The notes: a model not told the origin generated them from the sequence alone. A stretch of DNA of 57,351 bases from Rhodobacter capsulatus (GCF_005144475.1 NZ_SWJZ01000002.1:1-57351); one strand, 5' to 3'. Shown: positions 20,502 to 30,392, counted from the stretch's first letter. A program made the numbers and translations.

Positions 20502-20899
20502 TCCTCGGCATCGGCTCGGATCTGGCCAATATCGAGCGCATCGCGGCGACGCTGGCCCGCTTTGGCGACCGCTTCCGCACCCGCGTCTTCACCGCAATCG
20601 AAATCGCCAAGGCCGAACAGCGCGCCGATGTGGCGGGCACCTATGCCAAGCGCTGGGCCGCGAAGGAGGCCTGTTCGAAAGCGCTGGGCACCGGCCTGGC
20701 GATGGGGATTTCCTGGAAGGACATGTCGGTGGCGAACCTGCCCACCGGCCAGCCGGTGATGCATCTGACCGGCTGGGCGGCCGATCGGCTGGCGGCGATG
20801 ACGCCGCCCGGTCACGAAGCCGTCGTGCATGTCACCCTGACCGACGATCACCCCTGGGCGCAGGCCTTCGTCGTCATCGAAGCGCGTCCGCTTGCTTGA
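20498..20899 (+). CDS. acpS: Holo-[acyl-carrier-protein] synthase AcpS
   Basis: 133 residues. Transfers the 4'-phosphopantetheine arm of CoA to acyl-carrier protein. Both magnesium-binding motifs are present: [12 protein letters not shown] (Asp8) at the N-terminus and [14 protein letters not shown] in the middle. The start overlaps the stop of the preceding gene, and lepB follows after 52 bases. Confidence 0.93.
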   Translation: MILGIGSDLANIERIAATLARFGDRFRTRVFTAIEIAKAEQRADVAGTYAKRWAAKEACSKALGTGLAMGISWKDMSVANLPTGQPVMHLTGWAADRLAAMTPPGHEAVVHVTLTDDHPWAQAFVVIEARPLA

Positions 20900-20951
20900 C
20901 TTGCCCCCCGCATCGGGCCAAGGAAGACAAGGTTTTCACAAGAGGCAGAGC

Positions 20952-21749
20952 ATGGCCAGCAAATCCGAAGGCGGCATCGGCGAAATGGCGCGGACGCTGT
21001 TCTGGGCGCTCATCATCGCGGGCGTCTTCCGCACGTTGTTCTTCCAGCCGTTCTGGATCCCCTCGGGCTCGATGAAGGACACGCTCCTGATCGGCGACTT
21101 CCTGTTCGTCAACAAGATGGCCTATGGCTATTCGCGCTATTCCTGCCCGTTCTCCAGCGCCGATTTCTCGCCCTGCCCGATCGAGGGGCGCATCCTGGGC
21201 GGCGAGCCCGAGCGCGGCGACGTGGTGGTGTTCCGCCATCCGATCCGCAACGTCGATTTCATCAAGCGGCTGATCGGCCTGCCCGGCGACCGCATCCAGA
21301 TGGTCAACGGCGCGCTGCAGATCAACGGCGCCCCGGTCAAGCTGGAAGACGGCGGCACCTTCTCGGAAGTGTTCGAACCGCAGGGCCCGGAAAAACGCTA
21401 TCCTTTGTGCCGCAACGAACCGGTGGGCGAGGGCGGCGATTGCCAGTCGCAGCGCTTCATCGAAACGCTGCCGAACGGTGTCAGCCATTCGATCCTGAAC
21501 ACCTTCGACGGCACCCGCGCCGACAACACGCCGGTCTTCGTCGTGCCCGAGGGGCAGTATTTTTTCATGGGCGACAACCGCGACAATTCCGAGGACAGCC
21601 GCTTTGCGCAAAGCATCGGCGGCGTCGGTTTCGTGCCGGTGGAAAATCTGGTCGGCCGCGCCGACCGGGTGATGTTCTCCTCGGCGGGCAAGTCGCTGTT
21701 CTTCTTCTGGACCTGGCGGGCGGACCGCTTCTTCAAGGCGATCGAATGA
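20952..21749 (+). CDS. lepB: Signal peptidase I
   Basis: 265 residues with one N-terminal membrane helix ([16 protein letters not shown]). The catalytic serine is in [12 protein letters not shown] (Ser40) and the general-base lysine in [11 protein letters not shown] (about residue 105); box E is [14 protein letters not shown]. It removes signal peptides from exported proteins at the periplasmic face of the inner membrane. It overlaps rnc by four bases (ATGA). Confidence 0.94.
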   Translation: MASKSEGGIGEMARTLFWALIIAGVFRTLFFQPFWIPSGSMKDTLLIGDFLFVNKMAYGYSRYSCPFSSADFSPCPIEGRILGGEPERGDVVVFRHPIRNVDFIKRLIGLPGDRIQMVNGALQINGAPVKLEDGGTFSEVFEPQGPEKRYPLCRNEPVGEGGDCQSQRFIETLPNGVSHSILNTFDGTRADNTPVFVVPEGQYFFMGDNRDNSEDSRFAQSIGGVGFVPVENLVGRADRVMFSSAGKSLFFFWTWRADRFFKAIE

Positions 21750-22432
21750 AAGTTGCGGCAGACCTCTCTGCCTTCATGGACCGGCTCGGGCATCGTTTCG
21801 CGACGCCCGAGCATCTTGTTCGGGCGCTGACGCATTCCTCGCTGGGCTCGGCCACGCGGCCCGACAACCAGCGGCTGGAATTTCTGGGCGACCGCGTGCT
21901 GGGCCTGTCGATGGCCGAGGCGCTGTTTGACGCCGATGGCTCCGCCTCGGAAGGGCAGCTGGCGCCGCGGTTCAACGCCTTGGTGCGCAAGGAAACCTGT
22001 GCCGCCGTCGCGCGCGACATCGACCTTGGGGCGGTGCTGAAACTCGGCCGGTCGGAAATGATGTCGGGCGGGCGGCGCAAGGATGCGCTTTTGGGCGACG
22101 CGATGGAGGCGGTGATTGCCGCCGTCTATCTGGATGCCGGGTTCGAGGCGGCCCGCGCGCTGGTGCTGCGGCTTTGGGCCGGGCGGATCCAGTCCGTCGA
22201 CAGCGACGCCCGCGATCCGAAGACCGCGTTGCAGGAATGGGCGCAGGCCCGCGGCCTGCCGCCGCCGCGCTATGAAACATTGGGCCGCGACGGCCCCGAT
22301 CACGCGCCGCAATTCCGCATCGCGGTGGTGCTGGCCTCGGGCGAGACCGAGGCCGCGCAGGCCGGATCGAAACGCAATGCGGAACAGGCCGCCGCAAAGG
22401 CCCTTCTGGAACGGTTGGAGAGAGGCGCATGA
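21746..22432 (+). CDS. rnc: Ribonuclease III
   Basis: 228 residues. The nuclease signature [18 protein letters not shown] lies near residue 42, a second metal-site segment is [17 protein letters not shown], and the final 70 residues form the double-stranded RNA-binding domain ending in [18 protein letters not shown]. In Rhodobacter, RNase III removes intervening sequences from 23S rRNA. Tight coupling to lepB upstream and era downstream, by ATGA overlaps on both sides, is the usual lepB-rnc-era order. Confidence 0.95.
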   Translation: MKVAADLSAFMDRLGHRFATPEHLVRALTHSSLGSATRPDNQRLEFLGDRVLGLSMAEALFDADGSASEGQLAPRFNALVRKETCAAVARDIDLGAVLKLGRSEMMSGGRRKDALLGDAMEAVIAAVYLDAGFEAARALVLRLWAGRIQSVDSDARDPKTALQEWAQARGLPPPRYETLGRDGPDHAPQFRIAVVLASGETEAAQAGSKRNAEQAAAKALLERLERGA

Positions 22433-23340
22433 CCGAAGAAACCCACGCCGGATTCGTCGCCCTGATCGGCGAGCCGAATGCCGGGAAATCGACGCTGCTC
22501 AACCGCATGGTGGGCGCCAAGGTGTCGATCGTCACCCACAAGGTGCAAACCACCCGCGCCCGCATCCGCGGCGTCTGCATGGCGGGGCAGGCGCAGCTTG
22601 TCTTCGTCGACACCCCCGGCATCTTCCGCCCGCGCCGCCGGCTGGACCGCGCCATGGTCTCGGCCGCCTGGGGCGGGGCCGCCGATGCCGATATCGTCGT
22701 TCTCCTGATCGAGGCGCATCGCGGCCTGACCGAAGGCGCAAAGGCGATCATCGAGGCGCTGAAGGCGCGCGAGGGCACGCAGCCCGTCGCGCTGGCGATC
22801 AACAAGATCGACCGGGTCAAGGCCGAACGCCTGCTGGCCTTGGCCGAGGAAATGAACGCCGCCTTTCCCTTCGCCAAGACCTTCATGATCTCGGCCGAAA
22901 AGGGCTATGGCGTCGATGACCTGCGCGGCTGGCTGGCGTCGCAGGTGCCCGCGGGCCCCTGGTTCTATCCCGAGGATCAGATCGCCGATCTGCCGATGCG
23001 GATGATCGCGGCGGAAATCACCCGAGAGAAACTGACCCTGCGCCTGCACGAGGAACTGCCCTATCAGCTGACGGTGGAAACCGAGCGCTGGGAGGAAAAG
23101 CCCGACGGCTCGGCCCGCATCGACCAGATCATCTATGTCAGCCGCGACGGTCACAAGGGCATCGTGCTTGGCAAGGGCGGCGAGACGATCAAGGCGATCT
23201 CCACCGCCGCCCGCGCCGAAATGGCCGAGTTCATGGGCCGCCCGATCCATCTGTTCCTGCAGGTCAAACTGCGCGAGAACTGGCAGGAAGAGGCCGAGCG
23301 CTACACGGAAATGGGTCTCGACTTCAAGGACGGCGACTGA
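22429..23340 (+). CDS. era: GTPase Era
   Basis: 303 residues. G1 is GEPNAGKST (14-22), G2 lies in [13 protein letters not shown]3 is DTPG, G4 INKID, and the C-terminal KH domain carries the conserved [10 protein letters not shown] loop. Era binds the 3' end of 16S rRNA and assists 30S subunit maturation. It is translationally coupled to rnc and directly followed by the DUF1491 gene. Confidence 0.95.
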   Translation: MTEETHAGFVALIGEPNAGKSTLLNRMVGAKVSIVTHKVQTTRARIRGVCMAGQAQLVFVDTPGIFRPRRRLDRAMVSAAWGGAADADIVVLLIEAHRGLTEGAKAIIEALKAREGTQPVALAINKIDRVKAERLLALAEEMNAAFPFAKTFMISAEKGYGVDDLRGWLASQVPAGPWFYPEDQIADLPMRMIAAEITREKLTLRLHEELPYQLTVETERWEEKPDGSARIDQIIYVSRDGHKGIVLGKGGETIKAISTAARAEMAEFMGRPIHLFLQVKLRENWQEEAERYTEMGLDFKDGD

Positions 23341-23342
23341 GG

Positions 23343-23678
23343 ATGCAACCCCGCCTGCGTGCCGAACTTTGGGTGCGTGCCTATCTCAAGCGGCTGGAGT
23401 TGAACAACATTCCCGCCTATGTCGCGGCGCGGGGTCAGCCTGACTCCGGCGCCGTGATGATCAAATGCGCGACGCTGGACGGGCTGGCGAAGCTCTACAC
23501 CCGCACCTTTGATTATGAGGCCGATTGCGACATCTGGACGGTGCTCACCGAAGGCCCCGAGGCCGAGGTCGATCAAAGCATCCGCAGGCAGCGCAGCTTC
23601 GATCCGGACCTTTGGGTGATCGAACTCGAAGCCCGCCACGGCCGCACGCTTCTGGACGAAGACGGCCTGAAAGACTGA
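23343..23678 (+). CDS. DUF1491 family protein
   Basis: 111 residues, starting two bases after era. The sequence LRAELWVRAYLKRLELNNIPAYVAARGQ...GAVMIKCA and the ending DPDLWVIELEARHGRTLLDE match the DUF1491 family found mainly in alphaproteobacteria. No function is known; the fixed position between era and recO suggests a link to translation or repair but proves nothing. Confidence 0.8.
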   Translation: MQPRLRAELWVRAYLKRLELNNIPAYVAARGQPDSGAVMIKCATLDGLAKLYTRTFDYEADCDIWTVLTEGPEAEVDQSIRRQRSFDPDLWVIELEARHGRTLLDEDGLKD

Positions 23679-23685
23679 CCCCGGC

Positions 23686-23745
23686 TTTCCCTTTTATCTT
23701 GCCTCAAATATCCTCGGGGGGTCCGGGGGGCACACAGCCCCCCGG
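23686..23745 (-). repeat. Intergenic hairpin repeat, copy 3 (inverted)
   Basis: On the minus strand: an eight-base stem (CCGGGGGG/CCCCCCGG, seven-base loop), then ACCCCCCGAGGATATTTG and AGGCAAGATAAAAGGGAAA. It matches copies 1 and 2 in the order hairpin, ACCCC, GAGG-TATTT, GGCAAGATGAAA. It fills most of the gap between the DUF1491 gene and recO. Confidence 0.8.
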
Positions 23746-23762
23746 CTTGCGTCACGGGCACC

Positions 23763-24485
23763 ATGGACTGGCAAGACAGCGGCACCATCCTTTCGACCCG
23801 CCCGCATGGCGAAAGCTCGGCGATTGTCGAGGTGTTCACGGCCACGCATGGCCGCCATCTGGGTGTCGTGCGCGGCGGGGCCTCGCGCAAGATGGCGGCG
23901 GTGCTGATGCCCGGCAGCCATGTCGCCGTGGCCTGGCGGGCGCGGCTGGAAGACCAGCTTGGCAGCTTCACCGTCGAACCGCTGGCCTCGCGCGCCGGGG
24001 CGCTGAGTGACCGGCTTGCGCTGATGGGGCTGAATTCCGTCTGCGCGCTGCTGTCTTTCGTTCTGGCCGAACGCGAGCCGCATCCGCGCCTTTACGCCGC
24101 CACCGAGCCCCTGTTCACCGTGATCGGACAGGCGGCCGAGGGCTGGGTGGTCGATTACCTGATCTGGGAAATGGCGCTGCTGGAAGACCTGGGCTTCGGG
24201 CTCGATCTGAGCCGCTGCGCCGTCACCGGCACCCGCGACGATCTGGCCTTCGTCTCGCCGCGCACCGGCCGCGCCGTCAGCCGCAAGGGCGCGGGCGACT
24301 GGGCGCCGAAACTGTTGCCGCTGCCTTTGTGCCTTTTGGGGCAGGGGCCTGCAACCTGGGGGGAAATCGCGCAGGGCTTGGCGCTGACCGGCCATTTCCT
24401 GACCCGTTTCGCCGAGGAACACAGCCGCCGCGCCCTGCCCGAGGCGCGCAACCGGCTGATCGCGGCGATCGCCCGTCAGGGCTGA
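23763..24485 (+). CDS. recO: DNA repair protein RecO
   Basis: 240 residues. The N-terminal OB fold is visible as [39 protein letters not shown], followed by the helical domain with [23 protein letters not shown] and the ending SHFL-like [22 protein letters not shown]. It loads RecA with RecF and RecR. The zinc-finger cysteines of some RecO proteins are absent, as in other alphaproteobacteria. The stop lies in a partial tandem duplication. Confidence 0.9.
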   Translation: MDWQDSGTILSTRPHGESSAIVEVFTATHGRHLGVVRGGASRKMAAVLMPGSHVAVAWRARLEDQLGSFTVEPLASRAGALSDRLALMGLNSVCALLSFVLAEREPHPRLYAATEPLFTVIGQAAEGWVVDYLIWEMALLEDLGFGLDLSRCAVTGTRDDLAFVSPRTGRAVSRKGAGDWAPKLLPLPLCLLGQGPATWGEIAQGLALTGHFLTRFAEEHSRRALPEARNRLIAAIARQG

Positions 24486-24499
24486 GCGCGTCAGGGCTG
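24474..24499 (+). repeat. Partial tandem duplication across the recO stop
   Basis: CGTCAGGGCTG occurs twice with a period of 15 bases; the first copy contributes the TGA stop. The second copy is followed by C instead of A, so there is no second stop in frame. Confidence 0.75.
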
Positions 24500-24994
24500 C
24501 GGCCGGTCGTCCAGCCGCAGCTGCAGCAACAGCAGATCAAGCCAGCGGCCGAATTTCTGCCCCACCTGCGGCATCAGCCCCACCGCAGCAAAGCCGAGCC
24601 GCTGGTGCAGCACGATCGAGGCGTTGTTTTCGGCCTCGATCGCCGCCACCATCACATGCAGCCCCTGCGCCCGGGCGCGATAGATCAGCGCCTTGAGCAG
24701 CGCCGTGCCGCGCCCGCCGCTGCGCAGATCGGCGCGGACATAGACCGAATGCTCGACCGTGCCGCGATAGCCGTCAAAGGCGCGAAAGGGCCCGTAGCTG
24801 GCATAGCCGACGACCTTCGCCCCCTCCTCCAGCACCAGCACCGGAAAGCCTGCCCGCTGCCGCGCCTCGATCCAGTCGACGCGGTTGAGCGCGTTCACCT
24901 CGACCTCGTTCCAGATCGCTGTCGTCGTTCGCACGGCGTCGTTGTAGATCGTGGCAATCGCCTGCGCATCCTCGGGGGTGGCATCGCGGATCAT
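24491..24994 (-). CDS. GNAT acetyltransferase, phosphinothricin-acetyltransferase type
   Basis: 167 residues. MIRDATPEDAQAIATIYNDAV...TAIWNEVEV and the acetyl-CoA loop RSGGRGTALLKALI, followed by NASIVLHQRLGFAAVGLMPQVGQKFGRWLDLLLLQL, follow the Pat/YncA pattern, which N-acetylates small amino compounds such as methionine sulfoximine. Its true substrate is unknown. It follows the acyl-CoA dehydrogenase gene on the same strand but is separated from it by a hairpin terminator. Confidence 0.8.
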   Translation of the reverse strand: MIRDATPEDAQAIATIYNDAVRTTTAIWNEVEVNALNRVDWIEARQRAGFPVLVLEEGAKVVGYASYGPFRAFDGYRGTVEHSVYVRADLRSGGRGTALLKALIYRARAQGLHVMVAAIEAENNASIVLHQRLGFAAVGLMPQVGQKFGRWLDLLLLQLRLDDRPQP

Positions 24995-25009
24995 CGGATC
25001 CTCCTTGCG

Positions 25010-25031
25010 AAAACGGGGCCCGAAGGCCCCG
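25010..25031 (-). terminator. Terminator after the acyl-CoA dehydrogenase gene
   Basis: A seven-base GC stem (CGGGGCC with GGCCCCG) closed by a CGAA tetraloop, with AAAA on its left side that reads as TTTT on the minus strand. It sits between the dehydrogenase stop and the GNAT start. Confidence 0.7.
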
Positions 25032-25038
25032 GTCTGCA

Positions 25039-26682
25039 TCAACCCAGCAGACGACGGGCAATCACCTGCGCCTGAATTTCCGCCGCGCCCTCGAAGATGT
25101 TCAGGATGCGGGCGTCGCACAGGATGCGCGAGATCGCATATTCCAGCGCGAAGCCGTTGCCGCCGTGGATCTGCAGCGCATTGTCGGCCGCGGCCCAGGC
25201 GACGCGGGCGCCGAGCAGTTTCGCCATCCCGGCCTCGACGTCGCAGCGATGGCCGTGATCCTTTTCCCAGGCCGAGAAATAGGTCAGCTGCCGCGCGATC
25301 ATGATTTCGACCGCCATCATCGCAAGCTTGCCGCCGACACGCGGGAACGCGATCAGCGACTTGCCGAATTGCTTGCGGTCGATCGCATAGCGCATGCCGA
25401 TCTCGCAGGCGGCCTGGGCCACGCCGACGGCGCGGGCGGCGGTCTGAATCCGCGCCGATTCAAAGGTTTCCATCAGCTGCTTGAAGCCCTTGCCGGTCTC
25501 GCCACCCAGAAGGTTTTCGCCCTTCACCCGGAAGCCGTCAAAGCCAAGCTCGTATTCCTTCATGCCGCGATAGCCCAGCACCTCGATCTCGCCGCCGGTC
25601 ATGCCGGGGGTGGGGAAGGGGGTTTCTTCGGTGCCCGGGGTCTTTTCGGCGAGGAACATCGACAGGCCGCGCCAGTCGGTGGTGTCGGGCTCGGTCCGCG
25701 CCAGCAGCGTCATCACATGGGTGCGGCTTGCATGGGTGATCCAGGTCTTGTTGCCGGTCACCACCCAGTCGTCGCCGTCCCTCACCGCGCGGGTGCGCAA
25801 GCTGCCCAGGTCGGAGCCGGTGTTCGGTTCGGTGAAGACCGCGGTGGACAGGATCTGCCCCGAGGCAAGGCCCGGCAGCCATTTCTGTTTCTGCTCCTCG
25901 GTGCCGCCGCAGAGGATCAGTTCCGCGGCGATCTCGGAGCGCGTTCCAAGGCTGCCGACGCCGATATAGCCGCGCGACAGTTCCTCGGTCACGACGACCA
26001 TCGAGGCCTTGGACAGGCCGAGCCCGCCGTAGGCCTCGGGGATGGTCAGGCCGAAGACGCCCAGTTCCGCCAGCTCCTCGATGATCTCCATCGGGATCAG
26101 TTCGTCCTTCAGGTGCCATTCATGCGCGTTCGGAATGACCCGGTCCTCGGCATAGCGATGGAACTGATCGCGGATCATTTCCAGCTCTTCATCGAGACCC
26201 GAAACGCCGAACAGCGCCCGGCCCTGATTGTCCTGCATCAGCGCCACCAGCGCCATCCGCGCCGCATCGGTGTTGCCCCGCGCCATCAGGCTGCGGGCGG
26301 CCTCGGACGGCGTCCAGCTGACGCCAAGATCGGTCAGACGCGCCACTTCGACCTGGCTCATCGGGATGCCGCCGGCGATCTGGTTGAGATATTCGCCAAA
26401 GCCGATCTGCAGGATCAGGCTTTCCATCTGCCCGAAAGCCCCCGCCTCGGCCACCCGACCGGCCCAGCCGCGCAGCTGGATCAGCGACTGGTTGTAGGTC
26501 GCCAGCCAGGCCAGCGCATGGGCGGTGAACTGGTCCTCTTCCAGCGCGGCATTCGACACCTTGCCGCCGCGGCTGACCTTGATTTTCAGCGCCTCGGTCG
26601 CTTGCGCCGTCAGCTGCGCAATCTCGGGAAGGGTGGCTTCGGTGAGCGCAAGCAGGTCGGCAAGAAGGATCGTATCAGTCAT
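25039..26682 (-). CDS. mcd: Acyl-CoA dehydrogenase, probably (2S)-methylsuccinyl-CoA dehydrogenase
   Basis: 547 residues, about 150 longer at the N-terminus than ordinary acyl-CoA dehydrogenases. That extension is the mark of Mcd in the ethylmalonyl-CoA pathway of acetate assimilation. The catalytic core has PEAYGGLGLSKASMVVVTEELSRG, TEPNTGSDLGSLRTRA, a GNKTWITHA strand, and LQIHGGNGFALEYAISRILCDARILNIFEG. Mcd converts (2S)-methylsuccinyl-CoA to mesaconyl-CoA. No other pathway gene is adjacent, so the exact substrate rests on length and overall likeness from memory. Confidence 0.72.
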   Translation of the reverse strand: MTDTILLADLLALTEATLPEIAQLTAQATEALKIKVSRGGKVSNAALEEDQFTAHALAWLATYNQSLIQLRGWAGRVAEAGAFGQMESLILQIGFGEYLNQIAGGIPMSQVEVARLTDLGVSWTPSEAARSLMARGNTDAARMALVALMQDNQGRALFGVSGLDEELEMIRDQFHRYAEDRVIPNAHEWHLKDELIPMEIIEELAELGVFGLTIPEAYGGLGLSKASMVVVTEELSRGYIGVGSLGTRSEIAAELILCGGTEEQKQKWLPGLASGQILSTAVFTEPNTGSDLGSLRTRAVRDGDDWVVTGNKTWITHASRTHVMTLLARTEPDTTDWRGLSMFLAEKTPGTEETPFPTPGMTGGEIEVLGYRGMKEYELGFDGFRVKGENLLGGETGKGFKQLMETFESARIQTAARAVGVAQAACEIGMRYAIDRKQFGKSLIAFPRVGGKLAMMAVEIMIARQLTYFSAWEKDHGHRCDVEAGMAKLLGARVAWAAADNALQIHGGNGFALEYAISRILCDARILNIFEGAAEIQAQVIARRLLG

Positions 26683-26831
26683 GTCAGCCCCATCGACGCC
26701 GGGATTCGGCGGTTTTCTGCAGTCGCAGCCTGCTTAGGCATTTTGCAACCGCAGCGCAATAATAATTCGCGATTGATGCGCGGCAAGACCGAATGTGTCG
26801 TGATGAAAATTCTTTCTTCAGGCCGTCCCGT

Positions 26832-27932
26832 TCAGGCCGCCACTGCGCCGCGCCGCCGCCGCCGTTCGGCCGCCAGCGCCTGCGCCTCCTCGGACGACAG
26901 CCTGCGGCAAGCCGGGACGGCATGCAGCGGCAGATCCATCCGCGCCACCAGCCCCGAAAGGGCGGTTGTCTTCGCCAGCGCGGGGGTGCGGGCCAGACGG
27001 CCGATGTTCAGGCTTTCCACGCGGCAGCCGTCGGCGATCAGCAGATGGTGCCCCTGCAACAGCAGCCCGTGCCAGCTCAGCACGCAGGGCCGGTCGGGCT
27101 GCTGCGCGCTGATCCCGTCGACAAGATGATGCGCCGGAACCAGAACCTCGGTGTCGCCGAACAGCGCCTCGACGGCGGCACCGCGCAGCGCGATGCGGTG
27201 TTGCGGCAAGACCCACAGATCGCGGGTGGCGCCAAAGGCGGGGGCGCAGAGCCGCACCGGCCGCAGGCTGCCGAGCGCGGGCAGGGCGATCCGCCCCGAC
27301 CACAGCAGCGGTTGCGCCCCGGCATCGGCGGTCAGCACCAGATCGCCCGCCTTCAGACTGGCGGCAGGGCATTCGCCCTCGGGCGTGGCGATCGGCGTTG
27401 ACGGCGCGAAACAGCCGCCCGGCCCGACCGGCTGCATCTGGCTGCCGAAGGCCAGCCATTCGACGCGCGGGCCGATCTGCGCCGGGCTGCGGCCCTCGGC
27501 CAGCGCGGCCAGTTCGGCGCGCGACAGCGGCATCGCCCCCGTGCCGACGCGCTGGCGGATCTGCCCGCCGTCGATCGTTTCCAGCGTCAGCCGGGTCTCG
27601 TCGGTCTTGCAATCCCAGCTGAAGACCAGCCGCATCCGCCCGCCCGCGGCGCAATCCTGCGCGATGTCCAGCGTCAGCGCCTGCACCGCCGCGCCCTGCC
27701 GCTGCACCAGCGTCAGCACGCCCTGCGCATCAAGCGAGATCGACAGGAACCAGGTCCAGCCATTCTGGTCGCCCAGATGCAGCAGCGGCAAAGGCCCGGT
27801 CTCGCCCGGCATCAGCGCGAAGTCCAGCATCAGACTGCCCCGGCCCAGCGCCGCGGGCAAAGCGCGATCGGACAGCCGCACCGGCCCGCGTCCGGTCAGA
27901 TGCGCCGCAAACCAGCCGTGTTCCAGCATCAT
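26832..27932 (-). CDS. Hint-domain protein A (long)
   Basis: 366 residues. The first 170 residues are an unrecognised beta-rich region. From about 172 the sequence turns into a Hedgehog/intein (Hint_2-like) domain: GGCFAPSTPIATPEGECPAASLKAGDLVLTADAG, then LWVLPQHRIALRGAAVEALFGDTEVLVPAHHLVDG. The Cys of GGCF sits at the self-processing position. No downstream protein domain follows except a basic, Arg/Ala-rich tail, so what would be cleaved or joined is unclear. It lies just downstream of a second Hint gene on the same strand. Confidence 0.75.
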   Translation of the reverse strand: MMLEHGWFAAHLTGRGPVRLSDRALPAALGRGSLMLDFALMPGETGPLPLLHLGDQNGWTWFLSISLDAQGVLTLVQRQGAAVQALTLDIAQDCAAGGRMRLVFSWDCKTDETRLTLETIDGGQIRQRVGTGAMPLSRAELAALAEGRSPAQIGPRVEWLAFGSQMQPVGPGGCFAPSTPIATPEGECPAASLKAGDLVLTADAGAQPLLWSGRIALPALGSLRPVRLCAPAFGATRDLWVLPQHRIALRGAAVEALFGDTEVLVPAHHLVDGISAQQPDRPCVLSWHGLLLQGHHLLIADGCRVESLNIGRLARTPALAKTTALSGLVARMDLPLHAVPACRRLSSEEAQALAAERRRRRGAVAA

Positions 27933-27939
27933 CGCCCCC

Positions 27940-28569
27940 TCAGATCACCAGCTTGCGCATCATCTGCGATTCCTGCAGACGCAGCATCCGCGGGGCCCCG
28001 GCTTCGGGTTGCGCCTCGCCCGGGATCGGGCGCGGACCGGGGCGGAAACATTCCACCGCCAGACCCTCGGCAAAGACCATGTGGGCGCAGTCGAAAACGA
28101 GCCGGACATAATCGACCATCCCGCCCGGATGGCGCGAGACCATCTCGCCATCGACCAGCGTGCGGGCGGCGACCAGAACCTCGGCCTCGCCGAAGAGCAT
28201 CTCCAGCACCGGATCGCGCACCAGCACGCGCTGTTGCGGTGCCACCAGAACCGCGCGGTCGGCGCCATGCGCGCCCGCGGCAAAGCGGATCGGCGCCTGC
28301 GTGCGCAGGGCGGGCAGGCGCATCCGTTCGACGCTGACCACGGGCTGCGCCCCGGCGTCCTGCGTCTCGACCATGTCGCCGGGTTTCAGCGTCTCGACCC
28401 GGCGCAGCCCGGTCGGGGTTCGGACCCGGGTTCCGGCCGCGAAGCCTTCCAGCAGGTTCGGGGCCGCGACCGCCACTTCCCGCGCGCCAAAGATCGATTT
28501 CGCGATCTGCGCCGCCGCTGCCGAGGGATCCAGTCCCAGAACTCTGCCAAATGCCATCTCTTGCCCCAT
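27940..28569 (-). CDS. Hint-domain protein B (short)
   Basis: 209 residues. The Hint core reads FAAGTRVRTPTGLRRVETLKPGDMVETQDAG and LVAPQQRVLVRDPVLEMLFGEAEVLVAARTLVDG, parallel to protein A. Here the residue before FAAGT is Gly, with no Cys, so the usual N-terminal nucleophile is missing or shifted. Only seven bases separate it from gene A, so the two are co-transcribed. The Hint_2 family is common in Rhodobacterales but without an established function. Confidence 0.75.
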   Translation of the reverse strand: MGQEMAFGRVLGLDPSAAAAQIAKSIFGAREVAVAAPNLLEGFAAGTRVRTPTGLRRVETLKPGDMVETQDAGAQPVVSVERMRLPALRTQAPIRFAAGAHGADRAVLVAPQQRVLVRDPVLEMLFGEAEVLVAARTLVDGEMVSRHPGGMVDYVRLVFDCAHMVFAEGLAVECFRPGPRPIPGEAQPEAGAPRMLRLQESQMMRKLVI

Positions 28570-28681
28570 ATGCCTGCGGGCAAAACATCATCGAGCCGGG
28601 AAAATCCCGTCCGTCCCGGCCATCCGGCCGTCCTGGGGGTGGGCGATTCTGCCCTGCTCGTGTGCCCTGCCTCGGGTCGTC

Positions 28682-28695
28682 TTGATTTTGTTCAA
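28682..28695. promoter_or_regulatory. FNR-like box (one mismatch)
   Basis: TTGAT-TTTG-TTCAA differs at one position from the FnrL consensus TTGAT-N4-ATCAA. It is in the 267-base divergent region between the Hint gene B and dapE. A single match of this length can arise by chance. Confidence 0.3.
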
Positions 28696-28836
28696 CCGTA
28701 AGTCAGCTTTAGCCCCCTTGGAAACGAAAATTTCCGTGATGCGGGGGGATCGGGGCCGCGGTGACCCGGGGGCAACACCGGTTGTTGCGCGGGGGGGAAA
28801 GCGGGGCTAAGCCAAGGCATCGCACAGGAGCAACCG

Positions 28837-29976
28837 ATGACCCTCGACCCCGTTCAACTGACTGCCGATCTGATCCGCTGCCCCTCGGTCACGCCCGTCG
28901 AGGGGGGGGCGCTGGTGCTGCTGGAACGGGTGCTTTCGGCGGCCGGGTTCGCCTGCACGCGGGTCGACCGCAACGGCACGCCCAATCTCTTCGCACGCTG
29001 GGGGGCGAAGGGGGTGAAGACCTTCGGCTTCAACGGTCACACGGATGTCGTGCCGGTGGGCGATGCGGCGGCCTGGACGCAGGAGCCGTTTTCCGGCGCG
29101 GTGATCGAGGGCGTGCTGTGGGGCCGCGGCGCCACCGACATGAAATCGGGCGTGGCGGCCTTTGTCGCCGCCGCCGTCGATTTCGTCACCACGACCCCGC
29201 CCGAGGGCGCGATCATCCTGACGATCACCGGTGACGAGGAAGGCCCGGGCAAGGATGGCACCGTGGCGCTGCTGGACTGGATGAAAGCCGAGGGCGAGGC
29301 GATGTCGGTCTGTCTGGTGGGCGAGCCGACCTGCCCGGAAACCCTTGGCGAGATGATGAAGATCGGCCGCCGCGGCTCGATGACGTTTTATCTCGAGGTC
29401 GAGGGGGTGCAGGGCCATTCCGCCTATCCGCACCGGGCAAAGAACCCGCTGCATGCTCTGGTCGATCTGCTGGGCCGGATGACGGCGGAACCGCTCGACC
29501 GCGGCACCGAACATTTCGAGGCTTCGACGCTGCAGATCACCACGATCGACTGCGGCAACCCGGCGAACAACGTGATCCCGGCGAAGGCGCGGGCGACGGT
29601 GAACATCCGCTTCAACGATGCCCATACTTCGGCGAAGATCGAGGACTGGGCGCGCGGGCTGATCGCCGAGATCGAGGCGGAAACCGGGACGCGCGTCACC
29701 TTGTGCACCGAGGTTTCGGGGGAAAGCTTCCTGACGCCCCCCGGCGATTTCGTCGAGCTGGTCAGCCGGGCTGTCGTGTCGGAAACCGGGGTGGTGCCGG
29801 TGCTCTCCACCTCGGGCGGCACCTCGGATGCGCGCTTCGTCAAGGATCACTGCCCGGTGCTGGAATTCGGTCTGGTCGGCAAGACCATGCATCAGGTCGA
29901 TGAACGCATCGAGGTGGCGCAGATCACCCGGCTGAAGGCGATCTATGCCCGCTGCCTGCGCGACTTCTTCGCATGA
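28837..29976 (+). CDS. dapE: Succinyl-diaminopimelate desuccinylase DapE
   Basis: 379 residues of the M20 metallopeptidase family. The metal ligands are in [27 protein letters not shown] (Asp) and [12 protein letters not shown] (Glu pair), with a further Glu in VGEPT and the C-terminal His in [13 protein letters not shown]. It releases succinate from N-succinyl-L,L-diaminopimelate in lysine and cell-wall synthesis. AGGAG precedes the start. It overlaps the downstream GNAT gene by four bases. Confidence 0.94.
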   Translation: MTLDPVQLTADLIRCPSVTPVEGGALVLLERVLSAAGFACTRVDRNGTPNLFARWGAKGVKTFGFNGHTDVVPVGDAAAWTQEPFSGAVIEGVLWGRGATDMKSGVAAFVAAAVDFVTTTPPEGAIILTITGDEEGPGKDGTVALLDWMKAEGEAMSVCLVGEPTCPETLGEMMKIGRRGSMTFYLEVEGVQGHSAYPHRAKNPLHALVDLLGRMTAEPLDRGTEHFEASTLQITTIDCGNPANNVIPAKARATVNIRFNDAHTSAKIEDWARGLIAEIEAETGTRVTLCTEVSGESFLTPPGDFVELVSRAVVSETGVVPVLSTSGGTSDARFVKDHCPVLEFGLVGKTMHQVDERIEVAQITRLKAIYARCLRDFFA

Positions 29977-30392
29977 GGATCGTCGAGACCACCGATCTGA
30001 CTGCGGTCCATGCGCTGCGCCGCGCCGTCTTCATCGAGGAACAGGGCGTGCCCGAGGCCGAGGAATGGGACGATCTGGACGGGCAGGCGGTGCATCTGCT
30101 GGCGCTGGAGGGCGCGGCCGCGCTGGGCACGGCGCGGCTGTTCGTGGCGGGCGGGACGGGCAAGATCGGCCGGGTCTGCGTCGCCCGTGCCGCGCGGGGC
30201 CGCGGGCTTGGCACGGCGCTGATCGCGGCGGGCTGTGCGCGGCTGCTGGCGCTGGGCTGCGCCCGGGTCGAGCTGGGCGCGCAGCTGCAGGCGCTGCGCT
30301 TTTACGAAGGGCTCGGCTTTGCCGCTTTCGGCCCGGTTTATGACGATGCGGGCATCCCACATCGCAAGATGGCCCGCGCGCTGGCGCCCTGA
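29973..30392 (+). CDS. GNAT family N-acetyltransferase (ElaA-like)
   Basis: 139 residues. The N-terminus [25 protein letters not shown] is characteristic of the ElaA-like GNAT branch. The acetyl-CoA loop is [15 protein letters not shown], and [28 protein letters not shown] closes the domain. The substrate is unknown. Translational coupling to dapE by ATGA suggests co-expression. Confidence 0.82.
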   Translation: MRIVETTDLTAVHALRRAVFIEEQGVPEAEEWDDLDGQAVHLLALEGAAALGTARLFVAGGTGKIGRVCVARAARGRGLGTALIAAGCARLLALGCARVELGAQLQALRFYEGLGFAAFGPVYDDAGIPHRKMARALAP

